A stretch of 64,000 nt of DNA from Sphingorhabdus lacus (lineage in GTDB: Bacteria > Pseudomonadota > Alphaproteobacteria > Sphingomonadales > Sphingomonadaceae). A model generated the notes under the pieces. The model was not told the origin of the DNA, ran no database searches, and saw nothing but the letters and a program-made list of their open reading frames with translations. Location of the stretch: the NCBI RefSeq assembly GCF_009768975.1, contig NZ_CP035733.1, positions 1,798,001 through 1,862,000 on the forward strand, in the 5' to 3' direction. Position 1 is the stretch's first letter; the number at the start of each line of letters is the position of its first letter. Positions 26,645 through 36,168 of the stretch are shown here, piece by piece. The translations under genes and the position numbers were made by a program.

Positions 26645-27478
26645 ATGATCACTGACTTTATTAGCCCCCACGCCCTGCGCGGGCAGGTGGCTTTCATTAC
26701 CGGCGGCGGCAGCGGGATCAATCTGGCTATTGGCAGGGCGCTTGCGCTATTGGGTGCCAATGTTGGCATTTGCGGACGCACGGCTGAGCGGCTTGATGCA
26801 GGCCGCAAGCTAATCGAAGCGGCTGGTGCCACTGTCTTCACAGCTGTTGCGGACGTTCGCGATGAAATTGCGGTTCAAGATGCCGTCTCCGCCTGCGGCG
26901 AGGCGCTGGGACCAATCGGCTTTGCGGTGTGCGGCGCAGCCGGCAATTTCGTCGCGCCGGCAGAGGCGATTTCGCCGAAGGGGTTCCGGACCGTGGTCGA
27001 AATCGATCTCCTGGGGGCTTTCCATGCCGCCCACGCCTGCTTCGAACAATTGCGTCAGACGCGCGGGAGCCTGCTGTTTGTCTCGGGTGGCCAATCCTAT
27101 GTGCCTTTTGCATATCAGGCCCATGTCGGTGCGGCCAAGGCCGGGATCGACAATTTGATGGCGAACCTCGCGCTCGAATGGGGGCGTTATGGGATCCGTG
27201 CGAATAGCATAGTGCCGGGCCCGATCGAGGGGACCGAAGGCATGAACCGGATGGGTGGGGCAGATGCCGCAGCCATTTGGAAGGCAATGACTCCGCTCGG
27301 CCGCATGGGCAAGCTTGAGGATGTCGCCAATGTGGCGGCTTTCCTAGCCACACCTCTGGCTTCTTACATTTCCGGTGCGCGCATCGCCGTCGACGGAGGG
27401 CAAAACCTCACCGGTTCCCACGTGTTCAACCGGGCAATTGGCGAAGCATTGGATGCATCGAAGGGGGAAGCAAGATGA
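26645..27478 (+). CDS. 2,4-dienoyl-CoA reductase-like SDR (NADPH type)
   Basis: A 277-residue SDR of the eukaryote-type 2,4-dienoyl-CoA reductase (DECR) family. The coenzyme motif is TGGGSGI (19-25) with CGRTAER after the second strand, indicating NADPH. The classical YxxxK is replaced by HVGAAKAG, as in this family, and the signature GPIEGTEGMNRMGG matches the DECR motif GPIxGTEGxxRxGG. These enzymes reduce 2,4-dienoyl-CoAs formed when acyl chains with double bonds at even positions are degraded, which fits a desaturase or an unsaturated/isoprenoid substrate in the same locus. ATG 26645 has AAAGGA 12 bases upstream. The stop overlaps the next gene in ATGA. Confidence 0.82.
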   Translation: MITDFISPHALRGQVAFITGGGSGINLAIGRALALLGANVGICGRTAERLDAGRKLIEAAGATVFTAVADVRDEIAVQDAVSACGEALGPIGFAVCGAAGNFVAPAEAISPKGFRTVVEIDLLGAFHAAHACFEQLRQTRGSLLFVSGGQSYVPFAYQAHVGAAKAGIDNLMANLALEWGRYGIRANSIVPGPIEGTEGMNRMGGADAAAIWKAMTPLGRMGKLEDVANVAAFLATPLASYISGARIAVDGGQNLTGSHVFNRAIGEALDASKGEAR

Positions 27479-27906
27479 AGTTTGTCAAAGCCATCACTGT
27501 TCTCCTGTCGTCGCTCGCCCTGCTGACGGGGGCGATGGACGTCGTCATAGGAGTGGCCGGACAGGCTAACATCGGCGTCGGTAACGCGGCAAGCGTTCCG
27601 CTTGATCCGGTCCTTGACAGCCAGGTCCGGTTCCTCGGCGCGGTCTGGCTTGGGCTCGGCGCGATCCAGCTGGTCTGCCTTGGCGACCTGCGCCGCTATA
27701 GTACGATCCTCCAGCTTTGTTTCGCAATCGTCATCCTAGGTGGGATCGGGCGGGCGCTGTCGCTGCTCCAGGCGGGTCATCCGTCGAGCGATATTGGCAC
27801 CGTCTTCATCGCTGTCGCCTTGGCCATCGAACTCATGTTGGTACCGCTCGTATGGCTGGCCTTCCGGCGCGCCATATTGGCCGCCTCCGAGGGGTCCGTT
27901 CGATGA
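27475..27906 (+). CDS. DUF4345 small membrane protein
   Basis: A 143-residue protein with four hydrophobic segments (roughly 7-30, 52-70, 76-96, 107-132) and the polar loop DLRRYSTILQLCF, the layout I recognise as DUF4345. Function is unknown. Its ATG overlaps the stop of the dienoyl-CoA reductase gene (ATGA), so the two are translationally coupled. Proteins of this family often accompany SDR and acyl-CoA genes in sphingomonads; that is recollection, not something visible here. It may be an accessory membrane component of the pathway. Confidence 0.65.
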   Translation: MKFVKAITVLLSSLALLTGAMDVVIGVAGQANIGVGNAASVPLDPVLDSQVRFLGAVWLGLGAIQLVCLGDLRRYSTILQLCFAIVILGGIGRALSLLQAGHPSSDIGTVFIAVALAIELMLVPLVWLAFRRAILAASEGSVR

Positions 27907-28035
27907 GCAAATGGCAATCAACCAAAGGCCGTAATGAACTGAATGTTTGTGAACGCCATCGTTGCGCGATCCGACGGGATATTGCTTTTTACTGCACCAA
28001 AACGAATGCGGAACGTTGAGTTAAAGGAAAAAGTC

Positions 28036-29286
28036 GTGAGCCGAGTTTTCAAAGACGCCCGCAAGGCGGCCTATTTAAATCCGGAGGGAGCCGACAAGCC
28101 GCTTCGCAGCCCGGTACCGCTCGACACTCTCAAGGCTGCCCGCGCCTATCGCAAGCAGCGCTTGGTTGACCAGGTTATCAAGCATGATTGCGTGGCCATC
28201 TTGCTCTTCGATCCGGTCAACATTCGCTATGCTCTGGATGTGTCGAACATGCAGTTATGGGCGACGCACAACCCGTTCCACTATGCGCTGGTCTTCGCTG
28301 ATGGCCACGCGATTGATTTCGAGTATCCCGGTGCCGAGCATCTCGCGAAAGGGCTCGATACAGTCGACGAGATCCGCAGCGCCAATCCGTTCTTCTATAT
28401 GTATTCCGGTCCCTATCTAGAGGAACGGGCCGAACAATGGGCTGCGGAAATCGCCTTGGCAGTATGCGAGCGTGGTGGCGGCAACCTCAGGCTTGGCACC
28501 GATAAGCTTGAACTTCCAGGCGCCGATGCGCTGCGGCGACAAGGGCTGACGCTGGTCGAGGGCCAGCAGATGACCGAGCAGGCCAGGTTGATCAAGAGCC
28601 TCGATGAGATCGAACTGATGCGCTGGACAATTCGGGTATGCGAAGCGGGGATGGCGCGGATGTATGAGCACTCGCTCCCCGGCAAGACCGAGCAGGAAAT
28701 CTGGGCGGAACTTCATTTCGAGAATATCCGGTCAGGCGGCGAATGGCTGGAAACCCGACTCCTGACTATCGGAGAGCGCACCAATCCATGGTTTCAGGAA
28801 TGTTCCGATCATGTCGGTAAGTTGGGGGAGATGCTAGCTTTCGACACCGATATGATCGGACCCTATGGCTATTGCGCGGATCTTTCGCGATCTTGGACCA
28901 TCGGCCACACACGAATGACCGATGAACAGAGCACGCTGTACAGCACCGCACTCGAGCAGCTGCTCCACAACACCAACTTGATCCGTCCGGGCATGGAGTT
29001 CCGGGAGTATATGGAAAAGACTTGGCCGATTCCCGAACGTTTCATGGCCAACCGCTACTCCTGTGCATTGCACGGTGTCGGCATGGCTGATGAATATCCG
29101 GGTGTGCCCTACGCCAACGACCCCGCAGACCTGTTGCCGGGACAATTCGAGGAAGGCATGGTCTTCTGCGTTGAAAGCCTAATCGGCGAGCAAGGTGGAC
29201 GCGAGTGCGTCAAGCTGGAAACTCAGGTACTGGTGACAGCCAATGGAGTTGAGCGGCTCGACAGCTTTCCCTGGGAAGTCCAGTAG
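28036..29286 (+). CDS. M24-fold metalloenzyme closely resembling DMSP lyase DddP
   Basis: A 416-residue pita-bread-fold protein. The metal ligands are D270, D272, D282, H346, E380 and E395, and an Asp at 352 lies six residues after H346 (HGVGMAD). These spacings (2, 10, 64, 34, 15, and +6) agree within one residue with those I recall for the dimethylsulfoniopropionate lyase DddP of Ruegeria lacuscaerulensis (D295, D297, D307, H371, E406, E421, catalytic D377). The stretches LLFDPVNIRYALDVSNMQLW and TNPWFQEC also match DddP rather than ordinary Xaa-Pro peptidases. GTG 28036 has AAAGGA seven bases upstream; ATG 27943 is an alternative. Function could be DMSP cleavage, peptide hydrolysis or another lyase reaction; sphingomonads are not classical DMSP users. 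Confidence 0.7.
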   Translation: MSRVFKDARKAAYLNPEGADKPLRSPVPLDTLKAARAYRKQRLVDQVIKHDCVAILLFDPVNIRYALDVSNMQLWATHNPFHYALVFADGHAIDFEYPGAEHLAKGLDTVDEIRSANPFFYMYSGPYLEERAEQWAAEIALAVCERGGGNLRLGTDKLELPGADALRRQGLTLVEGQQMTEQARLIKSLDEIELMRWTIRVCEAGMARMYEHSLPGKTEQEIWAELHFENIRSGGEWLETRLLTIGERTNPWFQECSDHVGKLGEMLAFDTDMIGPYGYCADLSRSWTIGHTRMTDEQSTLYSTALEQLLHNTNLIRPGMEFREYMEKTWPIPERFMANRYSCALHGVGMADEYPGVPYANDPADLLPGQFEEGMVFCVESLIGEQGGRECVKLETQVLVTANGVERLDSFPWEVQ

Positions 29287-29323
29287 CCGCCGATGCGCTT
29301 CCAGAACACCCATAAGATTGTTG

Positions 29324-29331
29324 GGTATACC
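29324..29331. promoter_or_regulatory. GGTATACC operator-like palindrome upstream of the aminotransferase
   Basis: GGTATACC inside TTGGGTATACCAA, 94 bp before the ATG at 29425. A degenerate copy, CGTATACC, lies 74 bp further at 29398-29405, 20 bp before the ATG. Perfect copies occur also at 34524, 34586, 53579 and 53641. Confidence 0.5.
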
Positions 29332-29424
29332 AAGTGTGATTATGTAGGAAATAAATCATCGGATATCGTTGATTATTTTAGATAGATGAATATTATCCGT
29401 ATACCTGAACGAGGACAACGCGGA

Positions 29425-30762
29425 ATGGATAGCAGTAATGCACATTGGGCTCAGAGAGCCCGCAAGGTCTTGACTGGACCGCAGAGCAACCTTGCTCCGC
29501 CCCTACCAATCACGCCAATCTTTGCTGAACGATCTGACGGTCACCGCATCTTCGATGTCGAAGGACGCGACTATATCGATCTTGCCCTGACGATGGGTCC
29601 GCTCATTTTCGGCCACGGGAACCCGCGCTGGATCGCTGCAGTCGAGGCACAATTGTTGAAACTACCCTCCCCCCTGCCCGGCCAGTTTTATTCGCCGCTC
29701 GAAGTCGAACTCGGCGAGCGGATGACCAGCGCAATACCTTGCGCCGAGCTCGTCAAATACGGTCTTTCCGGATCCGAAGTCGTTCAGCTCGTGTTTCGTC
29801 TCGCGCGGGCCTTCACAAACCGCCCCTATGTGCTGCGCTTCGACGGTCACTATCACGGGTGGATGGACAGTGTCCTGGGCGGCTCGCTCAACCCCGATCC
29901 GAATCTGCCTCCTCACCCTATCGACCTGCCTGGTACCGCAGGAGGCTTCAACACTTCGACCGCCGGCCGCTCGCCGGTTGCGCTGCTTGACCAGTACAAG
30001 ATCGAATGGAACGATGTCGACGCGCTGGAAGCGGTCCTGGAGCGGTACGGCGACAAGATCGCCTTGGTGCACATGGAACCCATCATGTGCAACTTCGGCG
30101 GTTGCCCGCCAAGGCCGGGCTATCTCGAAGCCGTTCGCGAACTGTGCAATCGTCACGGCGTACTGCTTTGTTTTGATGAGGTAATTACCGGATTCCGGGT
30201 GGATCTGGGCGGCGCACAGAAGGTCTTCGGCGTAACGCCGGACCTCGCCACATATGGGAAGGCGATTGCGGCCGGACTGCCATTCGCGGCTGTAGCTGGC
30301 CGAGCCGATGTTATGGGCCTTCTCAGCGATCGCCGGGTCGTGGGAGCGGGCACATTCAACTGCTTCCCCCTGGGCATGGCCGCGGCAATCGCAACCTTCG
30401 ACCTGCTGGCCGAAGACGACGGGGTATGGTTCCGCAATGTCGACCGCATCCAGACCCGCTTCAGGCAGGCACTACGCGAAATGGCGGCCGCATACGGCCA
30501 CGACGACCTGTTCCTGCAAGGACCGCGTGGGCAGATCTACGTCGACTTCCTGAAGGCGCAGGTCGCCCATTCCCCCGCAGAGCTGGAAGCCGCCGATGCT
30601 GCCCGCCGCGGCGCCTTCCGCTTAATCTGCATGGAAGAAGGGGTTTCGATCGGCGCGGGTAGCCGCATTTACATTTCCGGAACTATGTCGGACGAAGATG
30701 TTGCTGAATCACTGAACCGGCTCAACAAAGTTTTCGCAAGGCTGCCCAAACCGAGCAGCTGA
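29425..30762 (+). CDS. class III PLP-dependent aminotransferase (glutamate-1-semialdehyde aminomutase-like)
   Basis: A 445-residue fold-type I PLP enzyme. The cofactor-binding residues are D251 in CFDEVITGFR and the Schiff-base lysine K279 in LATYGKAIAAGLP; the GSEV helix start and the FDGHYHGW motif are those of the HemL-like subgroup. HemL itself is a housekeeping tetrapyrrole enzyme, but diverged copies in catabolic loci act as aminotransferases or aminomutases on other substrates. ATG 29425 has GAGG ten bases upstream; ATG 29386 is in frame but without a site. It follows the DddP-like gene with a 138-bp gap holding a GGTATACC palindrome, so it may have its own promoter. The amino donor and acceptor are unknown. 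Confidence 0.8.
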   Translation: MDSSNAHWAQRARKVLTGPQSNLAPPLPITPIFAERSDGHRIFDVEGRDYIDLALTMGPLIFGHGNPRWIAAVEAQLLKLPSPLPGQFYSPLEVELGERMTSAIPCAELVKYGLSGSEVVQLVFRLARAFTNRPYVLRFDGHYHGWMDSVLGGSLNPDPNLPPHPIDLPGTAGGFNTSTAGRSPVALLDQYKIEWNDVDALEAVLERYGDKIALVHMEPIMCNFGGCPPRPGYLEAVRELCNRHGVLLCFDEVITGFRVDLGGAQKVFGVTPDLATYGKAIAAGLPFAAVAGRADVMGLLSDRRVVGAGTFNCFPLGMAAAIATFDLLAEDDGVWFRNVDRIQTRFRQALREMAAAYGHDDLFLQGPRGQIYVDFLKAQVAHSPAELEAADAARRGAFRLICMEEGVSIGAGSRIYISGTMSDEDVAESLNRLNKVFARLPKPSS

Positions 30763-31072
30763 GTAGAGACCAATGCCTGCAGCGAACTCGCCACATCGAG
30801 CAGCGAGCGCGTCAGACGTTCATCGTCGAGTGATTTAACCGCATAGGTACTCTGAGCGAGCGTTCCGACCGTCGTCATTTTACAATAAGACTCGGTCCAA
30901 CCGAGGCCTCGATGATTCGCTGGAAATTTATTGGCGCAACACCGAACGCAGTTCTGCACCAGCTGCGCCCGTTAACGAACTGGAACGAGCGGGTCGCGGG
31001 TTTTACAGTGGCCAAAGCTACACTATCAATAGGCAAGTAGGGCAGCTTAGGTCGAGTGAGCCATTCGACATT
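30763..31072. other. 310-bp intergenic stretch without a supported gene
   Basis: I see no convincing gene. A minus-strand open frame (30669-30959) starts with an ATG at about 30880 and runs antisense into the end of the aminotransferase, but it lacks a ribosome binding site and recognisable domains. A small hairpin CTCGGT-CCA-ACCGAG (30891-30905) has no T-run on either side. Confidence 0.4.
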
Positions 31073-31315
31073 TCAGCAGCCGCCGTCATCCCCGCCTTTT
31101 TGCTTTTTGCGCCGGATGCTTGCCGCGTGGCAGCCTTTTTTGCAGCATTCATGACCCGTGGGTGTTGACGGATCGGCCGGAATATCAATTCGGCTGCTCC
31201 CACCCATGCAGGTGGCTACTAACATTGAGCGACCCTGCGCCATAGGTGGAACGGGCGCCGTCAATGCGAGGCTGGATATTAGCACGATGAGCAGATGCGC
31301 TCCATGATCATACAT
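31073..31315 (-). CDS. small secreted cysteine-containing protein
   Basis: An 80-residue protein with a hydrophobic N-terminal signal (about residues 7-28) and a short mature part with cysteines C36, C57, C58, C62 and C80 and a basic stretch RRKKQKGG. The pattern CCKKGCHA occurs, as I recall, in other small alphaproteobacterial exported proteins of unknown function. ATG 31315 has a perfect AGGAGG six bases upstream, placed inside the 3' end of the preceding small gene; the stop of that gene overlaps this start, so translation is coupled. The function is not known. CC..C spacing could bind a metal. Confidence 0.6.
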   Translation of the reverse strand: MYDHGAHLLIVLISSLALTAPVPPMAQGRSMLVATCMGGSSRIDIPADPSTPTGHECCKKGCHAASIRRKKQKGGDDGGC

Positions 31316-31430
31316 CGGCGGCCTCCTCATCGTCGATCAGAACTTGGCTAGCATTTGGACCTTTCAGTTCGAGTTCGAAAGCCTCACGAAGCTTTTTGGC
31401 GCTAAAGATAATGGCCAGGCGGATTTTCAT
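31308..31430 (-). CDS. 40-residue small protein, coupled to the downstream secreted protein
   Basis: A 41-codon frame beginning with ATG 31430, which has a GAGG six bases upstream, and encoding a helix-prone protein with a hydrophobic start (MKIRLAIIFSAKK) and an acidic end (IDDEEAADV). The TGA stop (31310-31308) overlaps the first codons of the 80-residue gene, and the AGGAGG of that gene lies within codons of this one. The two features together, a good binding site and a stop/start overlap, argue that it is translated. No homologue is recognised. It is short enough to be skipped by ordinary gene finders. Confidence 0.5.
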   Translation of the reverse strand: MKIRLAIIFSAKKLREAFELELKGPNASQVLIDDEEAADV

Positions 31431-31758
31431 AAAAGCCCTCGTCCAATCCGGGTAACGAAAATCAGACGAGTCGGTGCTGGTAGACCTGCTTCTACGCTTC
31501 TGATGAGCAATTTAGGCTTCATATTGATCATTCGCTGCTCAAGTTAAGAGTGATAGTCATAGTGAATAGAATGAGTTCTCAAGAGGAATTGATGCACTAG
31601 AACGTGTGTGCGCCGGCGGGAACGAACTGCTCACTTGCCATCTGGCTTTATCAACTCCGAGCGTAGCCAAGTCGGTTGGCCTTTGCGCTTGCCAAACCTA
31701 ACACGCGACGCCATCGATTTCATCCGCCGGCCTTGCCCCATACAGACCAAGGTCAGTC
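31431..31758. other. 328-bp intergenic stretch without a supported gene
   Basis: This gap is downstream of adhC and upstream of the small-gene pair. It should contain the promoter of the 31430 gene, but I see no clear -35/-10 pair. Bases 31660-31700 contain an imperfect stem (GGTTGGC with GCCAAACC) with a tRNA-D-arm-like look that does not fold into a complete tRNA. A plus-strand open frame (31608-31820) has no credible start and runs antisense into adhC. Confidence 0.4.
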
Positions 31759-32871
<1,113 letters not shown>

Positions 32872-33128
32872 GGATGCACTCCTCAAGTTTTTAAAGTTAG
32901 AGCCACTCAGATCGGCATTGGAAGTCTAAATACAGCGACCTCGTTATGGTTTATTAGGCTTTTGCTCTGGTAAATGACGATCAATGCTAAATGTTGGCGA
33001 CGATTAAATATGTAAGGCTGCGCGCACAAAATCGAGATAAGTTCTTATAAGAAATAGACTTTCGAAATACATCGCATTCGGAACAGCACTCATCAGATTT
33101 GGTTACTTATTGCTACTTATACTTGCCA

Positions 33129-34487
33129 TCAATGAACCCCAATGCCTCCGTCGGTCTCGTGTCGCGCGCCTTTTATGAACATGAGCGCGACGATGCTGAT
33201 CAATGGTACAGCCGCAATTGCAAAGAATAGGCTGCTTGGCGTCCAATCCCGCGCCATGAGGGCTCCGGTTACCAATGGGCTAAGAATTGAGCCTAGTCGG
33301 CCGAAACTCAACGCCCATCCAACTCCTGTTGCGCGCAAGGGAGTCGGATAGAGCCCGGTCGTGTAGGCATTCAAACACAGTTGAGCTGCAAGTACGAACA
33401 CTCCCGAAAAGAGTGCCATCAATAGGACAAAGTCAGATGCCGCAAACATCCCCAGTCCCGCAATAAATATTATTGACCCGAAATTCACGGCTATCAGTAC
33501 TGGCCGAGCACTCAGGCGATCACTCAATAAACCGAAAGCGAGGCTCCCGAAAACTCCACCAAGATTATGAAGCATTTGTGCATAAGCACCTTGGGCCTGA
33601 CTGTGCCCTGCCTCGGTGAGCACGCCTGTTAGCCAACTCCCCAGACCGAAAAGCACAAATTGGGTAGCGAAGAATGTGATCCACAACAAAATTGTTTGAG
33701 TGGCTCGACTACCTTTGAACAGGTCCCTTACCGAACCTCGCTCGGCTTCCTGTTCGCCAGTAACGACTTTTGCGTCATTTGCGATCTGGCAGTCTCGATT
33801 GGCTTTGCCAAGAAGAGCAATAGCCTTCGCTCGTGATACATCGTCACCCCGGTTTGTCAGAAACCTTGCTGACTCGGGCAGGGAAATCAGAAGCGTTACA
33901 ACCAAGATCGCCGGCGCGACGCCTCCAGCGAAGAAAACACCTTGCCAGCCGAAGCCATCAATAAGCGCCGGGGCCGCCAATCCGGCTAAAGTTCCACCCA
34001 AAGCATGACCGCTAAACATAACCACTAGCAGAAAACTGCGCATTTTCTTGGGCATATATTCCGCAACCAAAGCCGCACCTAACGGGATCGTCCCGCCGAT
34101 TCCGAAACCTGTTAGCAGACGCAAGACTTCGAGTTCGAAGATGTTGCGGGCGAATCCTGAAGCTAATGATGCTATCGTTACTACCGAAAACATCGTGATC
34201 ATGACCGGCCTACGCCCGTAGCGATCTCCGAGGATACCACCTATGGCTCCTCCGAATGCCATGCCGACAAGCGATGCTGACAAAGCCGGCGCAAAGGAAG
34301 GCAAGCTCAATCCCCAGTCCTGTGCGACGGTGGGCGCGATGACCGCCATTGCCGTGGTATCAAAACCATCGACTATGGCCACCAATGTGCAGAGCAAGAT
34401 AAGGATTAGATGAAAATGCGAGAATTGCGCATTGTCTAAAATGTCTGACACGACCGCGACATCCGAACGCTGCGCCTTACTCGTCAT
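33129..34487 (-). CDS. MFS transporter, aromatic acid:H+ symporter (AAHS)-like
   Basis: A 452-residue, 12-helix transporter. The first helix ends in VDGFDTTAMAVIAPTVAQDWGL, containing the DGFD signature of the AAHS family, and the loop 2-3 motif is GGILGDRYGRRP. These proteins import aromatic or other small carboxylates by proton symport. ATG 34487 has AGGAGGGG five bases upstream. The promoter gap (34488-34631) holds two GGTATACC palindromes exactly 62 bp apart, the same layout as upstream of the TonB receptor at 53563, suggesting the two are co-regulated. It lies downstream of the secreted-hydrolase genes on the same strand. Confidence 0.86.
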   Translation of the reverse strand: MTSKAQRSDVAVVSDILDNAQFSHFHLILILLCTLVAIVDGFDTTAMAVIAPTVAQDWGLSLPSFAPALSASLVGMAFGGAIGGILGDRYGRRPVMITMFSVVTIASLASGFARNIFELEVLRLLTGFGIGGTIPLGAALVAEYMPKKMRSFLLVVMFSGHALGGTLAGLAAPALIDGFGWQGVFFAGGVAPAILVVTLLISLPESARFLTNRGDDVSRAKAIALLGKANRDCQIANDAKVVTGEQEAERGSVRDLFKGSRATQTILLWITFFATQFVLFGLGSWLTGVLTEAGHSQAQGAYAQMLHNLGGVFGSLAFGLLSDRLSARPVLIAVNFGSIIFIAGLGMFAASDFVLLMALFSGVFVLAAQLCLNAYTTGLYPTPLRATGVGWALSFGRLGSILSPLVTGALMARDWTPSSLFFAIAAVPLISIVALMFIKGARHETDGGIGVH

Positions 34488-34523
34488 GCCCCCTCCTTTG
34501 ATCCAACATACTGTGATATTAAA

Positions 34524-34531
34524 GGTATACC
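34524..34531. promoter_or_regulatory. GGTATACC operator-like palindrome, proximal site of the AAHS transporter promoter
   Basis: GGTATACC in the context AAAGGTATACCATAT, 37 bp before the ATG at 34487. It pairs with the copy at 34586. Confidence 0.55.
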
Positions 34532-34582
34532 ATATAGACGTATCAAGGCAATTTAAAGCGGTAATGCCTGATAATATCGTCT

Positions 34583-34596
34583 ATTGGTATACCAAT
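34583..34596. promoter_or_regulatory. ATTGGTATACCAAT perfect palindrome, distal site of the AAHS transporter promoter
   Basis: A perfect 14-bp palindrome whose GGTATACC core (34586-34593) lies exactly 62 bp from the proximal copy. It is very like the AAATTGGTATACCAATTT consensus known for the FCD-type GntR regulators UxuR/ExuR. No gntR gene is in the window. Confidence 0.6.
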
Positions 34597-34631
34597 ATGA
34601 TCGTCGAGGTGGCAATCCGATGCGATGGACC

Positions 34632-36110
34632 TCATTCTATCACCCACTTTGTTTTCGGCAATGCGTCAACGCATGTTCGAACAATAGGAGCAGTAGGTCG
34701 ATCAAAGAACTGAAGCATTATCCCAGCCGCACATTCAGGCTGGTTGATCAAAGTGAAGTGCCAAGTAAGCGGAAACTCTATTATGGTCGACAAACTGAAA
34801 TTCCTTGAGGTTTCAATGCTCTGATATGTGGGCGTTACCAAATCCAGTTGTCCCGCAAAGAACAAAGCCGGCGTGTCCGATTTTACAACGGCTATTGTTG
34901 CTGGATCGCTCGTCGTGAAACCCATACGGGGACAAAAACGAGCCCAATCATAAGTCTCGAATGATGTCATTCTTGCCCCCGATACTACCGCCGCATCAAA
35001 GGACCGCGTGGGAAAACCATTGGAATCGGATCGCTCCATGCGCGGAAATTCGTCGCGACAAACGGAACTGGGCCAGGTGAAAGCGGGGTCTTTACTTCCG
35101 GAATTGGCTTCTGGATTAGCAAGCTTTCGCCAGGCTTCGTAATCCTGTTTTGCTGCGCGTGAGATCGCGAGTGGAATTCGGCCACGAAGATCTGGATTGG
35201 CCAATGCCAGCCTGATTTGATCGAGAAACTCAACATTTGAGATCCTTTCACCTCCGATGTTTCGCGGTCGACGTTGCAAGGCTTTTGCGGCCTTTTCCAG
35301 ATCGGATTGCAGCTTTGGATACGCAGAGACACATTCCTTCACGGCAGCACATTCATCAAGAAGTTCAGCGAGCGGCTGAAGAACAAAGGATTTGCCGAAT
35401 GAATTGGATTCAACGCCGGACATGCCATCAAACACGATGGCCTTAATTGCTTCTCCGTCGATGAAATTCAGTCGCTGAGCAATGGTGGTACCATATGAAA
35501 CACCGTAGACGCTCCAACGGTCGATTCCCAAGGCGATCCGGAGGTCGCGAAGGTCTTGGGCTGCTTCAAAAGCACCGAATGCGTTAATGTCGAGCTTGGA
35601 AGCAAGACTGTTGCGACATTTCTCGACGTTTGCTGGATCGGCTTTGGGGTCGGCTGCATCCAGACCTTCCGGAAACTCAGCACAGGACATGTCTGGTTTG
35701 CCCCAAGGTGTCGAACCTCGATGATCTACATAGATTAAAGTATTATTTCGCGCGAGCCGATGCGCCAAGGCTGGTTGGCGTTTAAGATTTTTCAGGCCAG
35801 ATCCATTACCTCCCATTACGAAAAGGATAGGATCTCGATCGGCAATTTGCTGCTCTGGCTGAACCACTGCAAAGAAAATGGTTACATTTTTCCCGGCTAA
35901 ATTCTCGCGGTTCTCGGGTACGTTAAGTTGACCACACTGCACTCGGCCAGCGATAGCGGCTCCAGGTTCGAATGGACATTCAGCCGATGTAATGGAACGG
36001 CTGGGGATGAGCCTTAAATCAGGTGATTTTGCCTCGACCGTCCCCGCACTCAAAGCCAGAATGGCGCCTGAAATGAGCGTTCCAACTCCTTTAATTCCTC
36101 GGCTGATCAT
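34632..36110 (-). CDS. secreted alpha/beta hydrolase (tripeptidyl aminopeptidase / proline iminopeptidase-like)
   Basis: A 492-residue hydrolase with a signal peptide of about 27 residues (cleavage after VEA). The nucleophile is in GVSYGT, the Asp in AGQLDLVTP, and the His probably in LTWHFTL; the cysteine-rich lid and the opening pattern CPFEPGAAIAGRVQCGQLNVPEN resemble tripeptidyl aminopeptidases that release short peptides in the periplasm. The start ATG 36110 follows the CocE-like gene by 58 bp, so it is probably the third gene of that operon. The substrate could be a peptide or an ester; the context of two other exported serine hydrolases suggests stepwise cleavage of one imported compound. 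Confidence 0.75.
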   Translation of the reverse strand: MISRGIKGVGTLISGAILALSAGTVEAKSPDLRLIPSRSITSAECPFEPGAAIAGRVQCGQLNVPENRENLAGKNVTIFFAVVQPEQQIADRDPILFVMGGNGSGLKNLKRQPALAHRLARNNTLIYVDHRGSTPWGKPDMSCAEFPEGLDAADPKADPANVEKCRNSLASKLDINAFGAFEAAQDLRDLRIALGIDRWSVYGVSYGTTIAQRLNFIDGEAIKAIVFDGMSGVESNSFGKSFVLQPLAELLDECAAVKECVSAYPKLQSDLEKAAKALQRRPRNIGGERISNVEFLDQIRLALANPDLRGRIPLAISRAAKQDYEAWRKLANPEANSGSKDPAFTWPSSVCRDEFPRMERSDSNGFPTRSFDAAVVSGARMTSFETYDWARFCPRMGFTTSDPATIAVVKSDTPALFFAGQLDLVTPTYQSIETSRNFSLSTIIEFPLTWHFTLINQPECAAGIMLQFFDRPTAPIVRTCVDALPKTKWVIE

Positions 36111-36168
36111 GATGTGTACCCTTTATCGTCAATAGCTTCCGTTGTTCTTTTCCGAGCCGCGTCTTTGA

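Noticed and set aside
29386-29424. Upstream ATG for the aminotransferase
   Set aside because: No ribosome binding site precedes it and it would put part of the operator-like sequence CGTATACC inside the coding region; the ATG at 29425 is better placed.
30669-30959. Minus-strand frame opposite the end of the aminotransferase gene
   Set aside because: It has no ribosome binding site or recognised domain and two thirds of its C-terminal part is antisense to a well supported gene.
31655-31725. tRNA-like stretch (GCGTAGCCAAGTCGGTTGGC...) in the adhC downstream gap
   Set aside because: The D-arm-like part looks right, but no matching acceptor stem, anticodon arm or T-arm could be closed, so it is not called a tRNA or a tRNA fragment/attachment site.
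33042-33053. Palindrome TTCTTATAAGAA upstream of the adhC gene region (gap 32872-33128)
   Set aside because: A perfect 12-bp palindrome but of simple AT-rich composition, 170 bp from the adhC start and seen once only; not called an operator.
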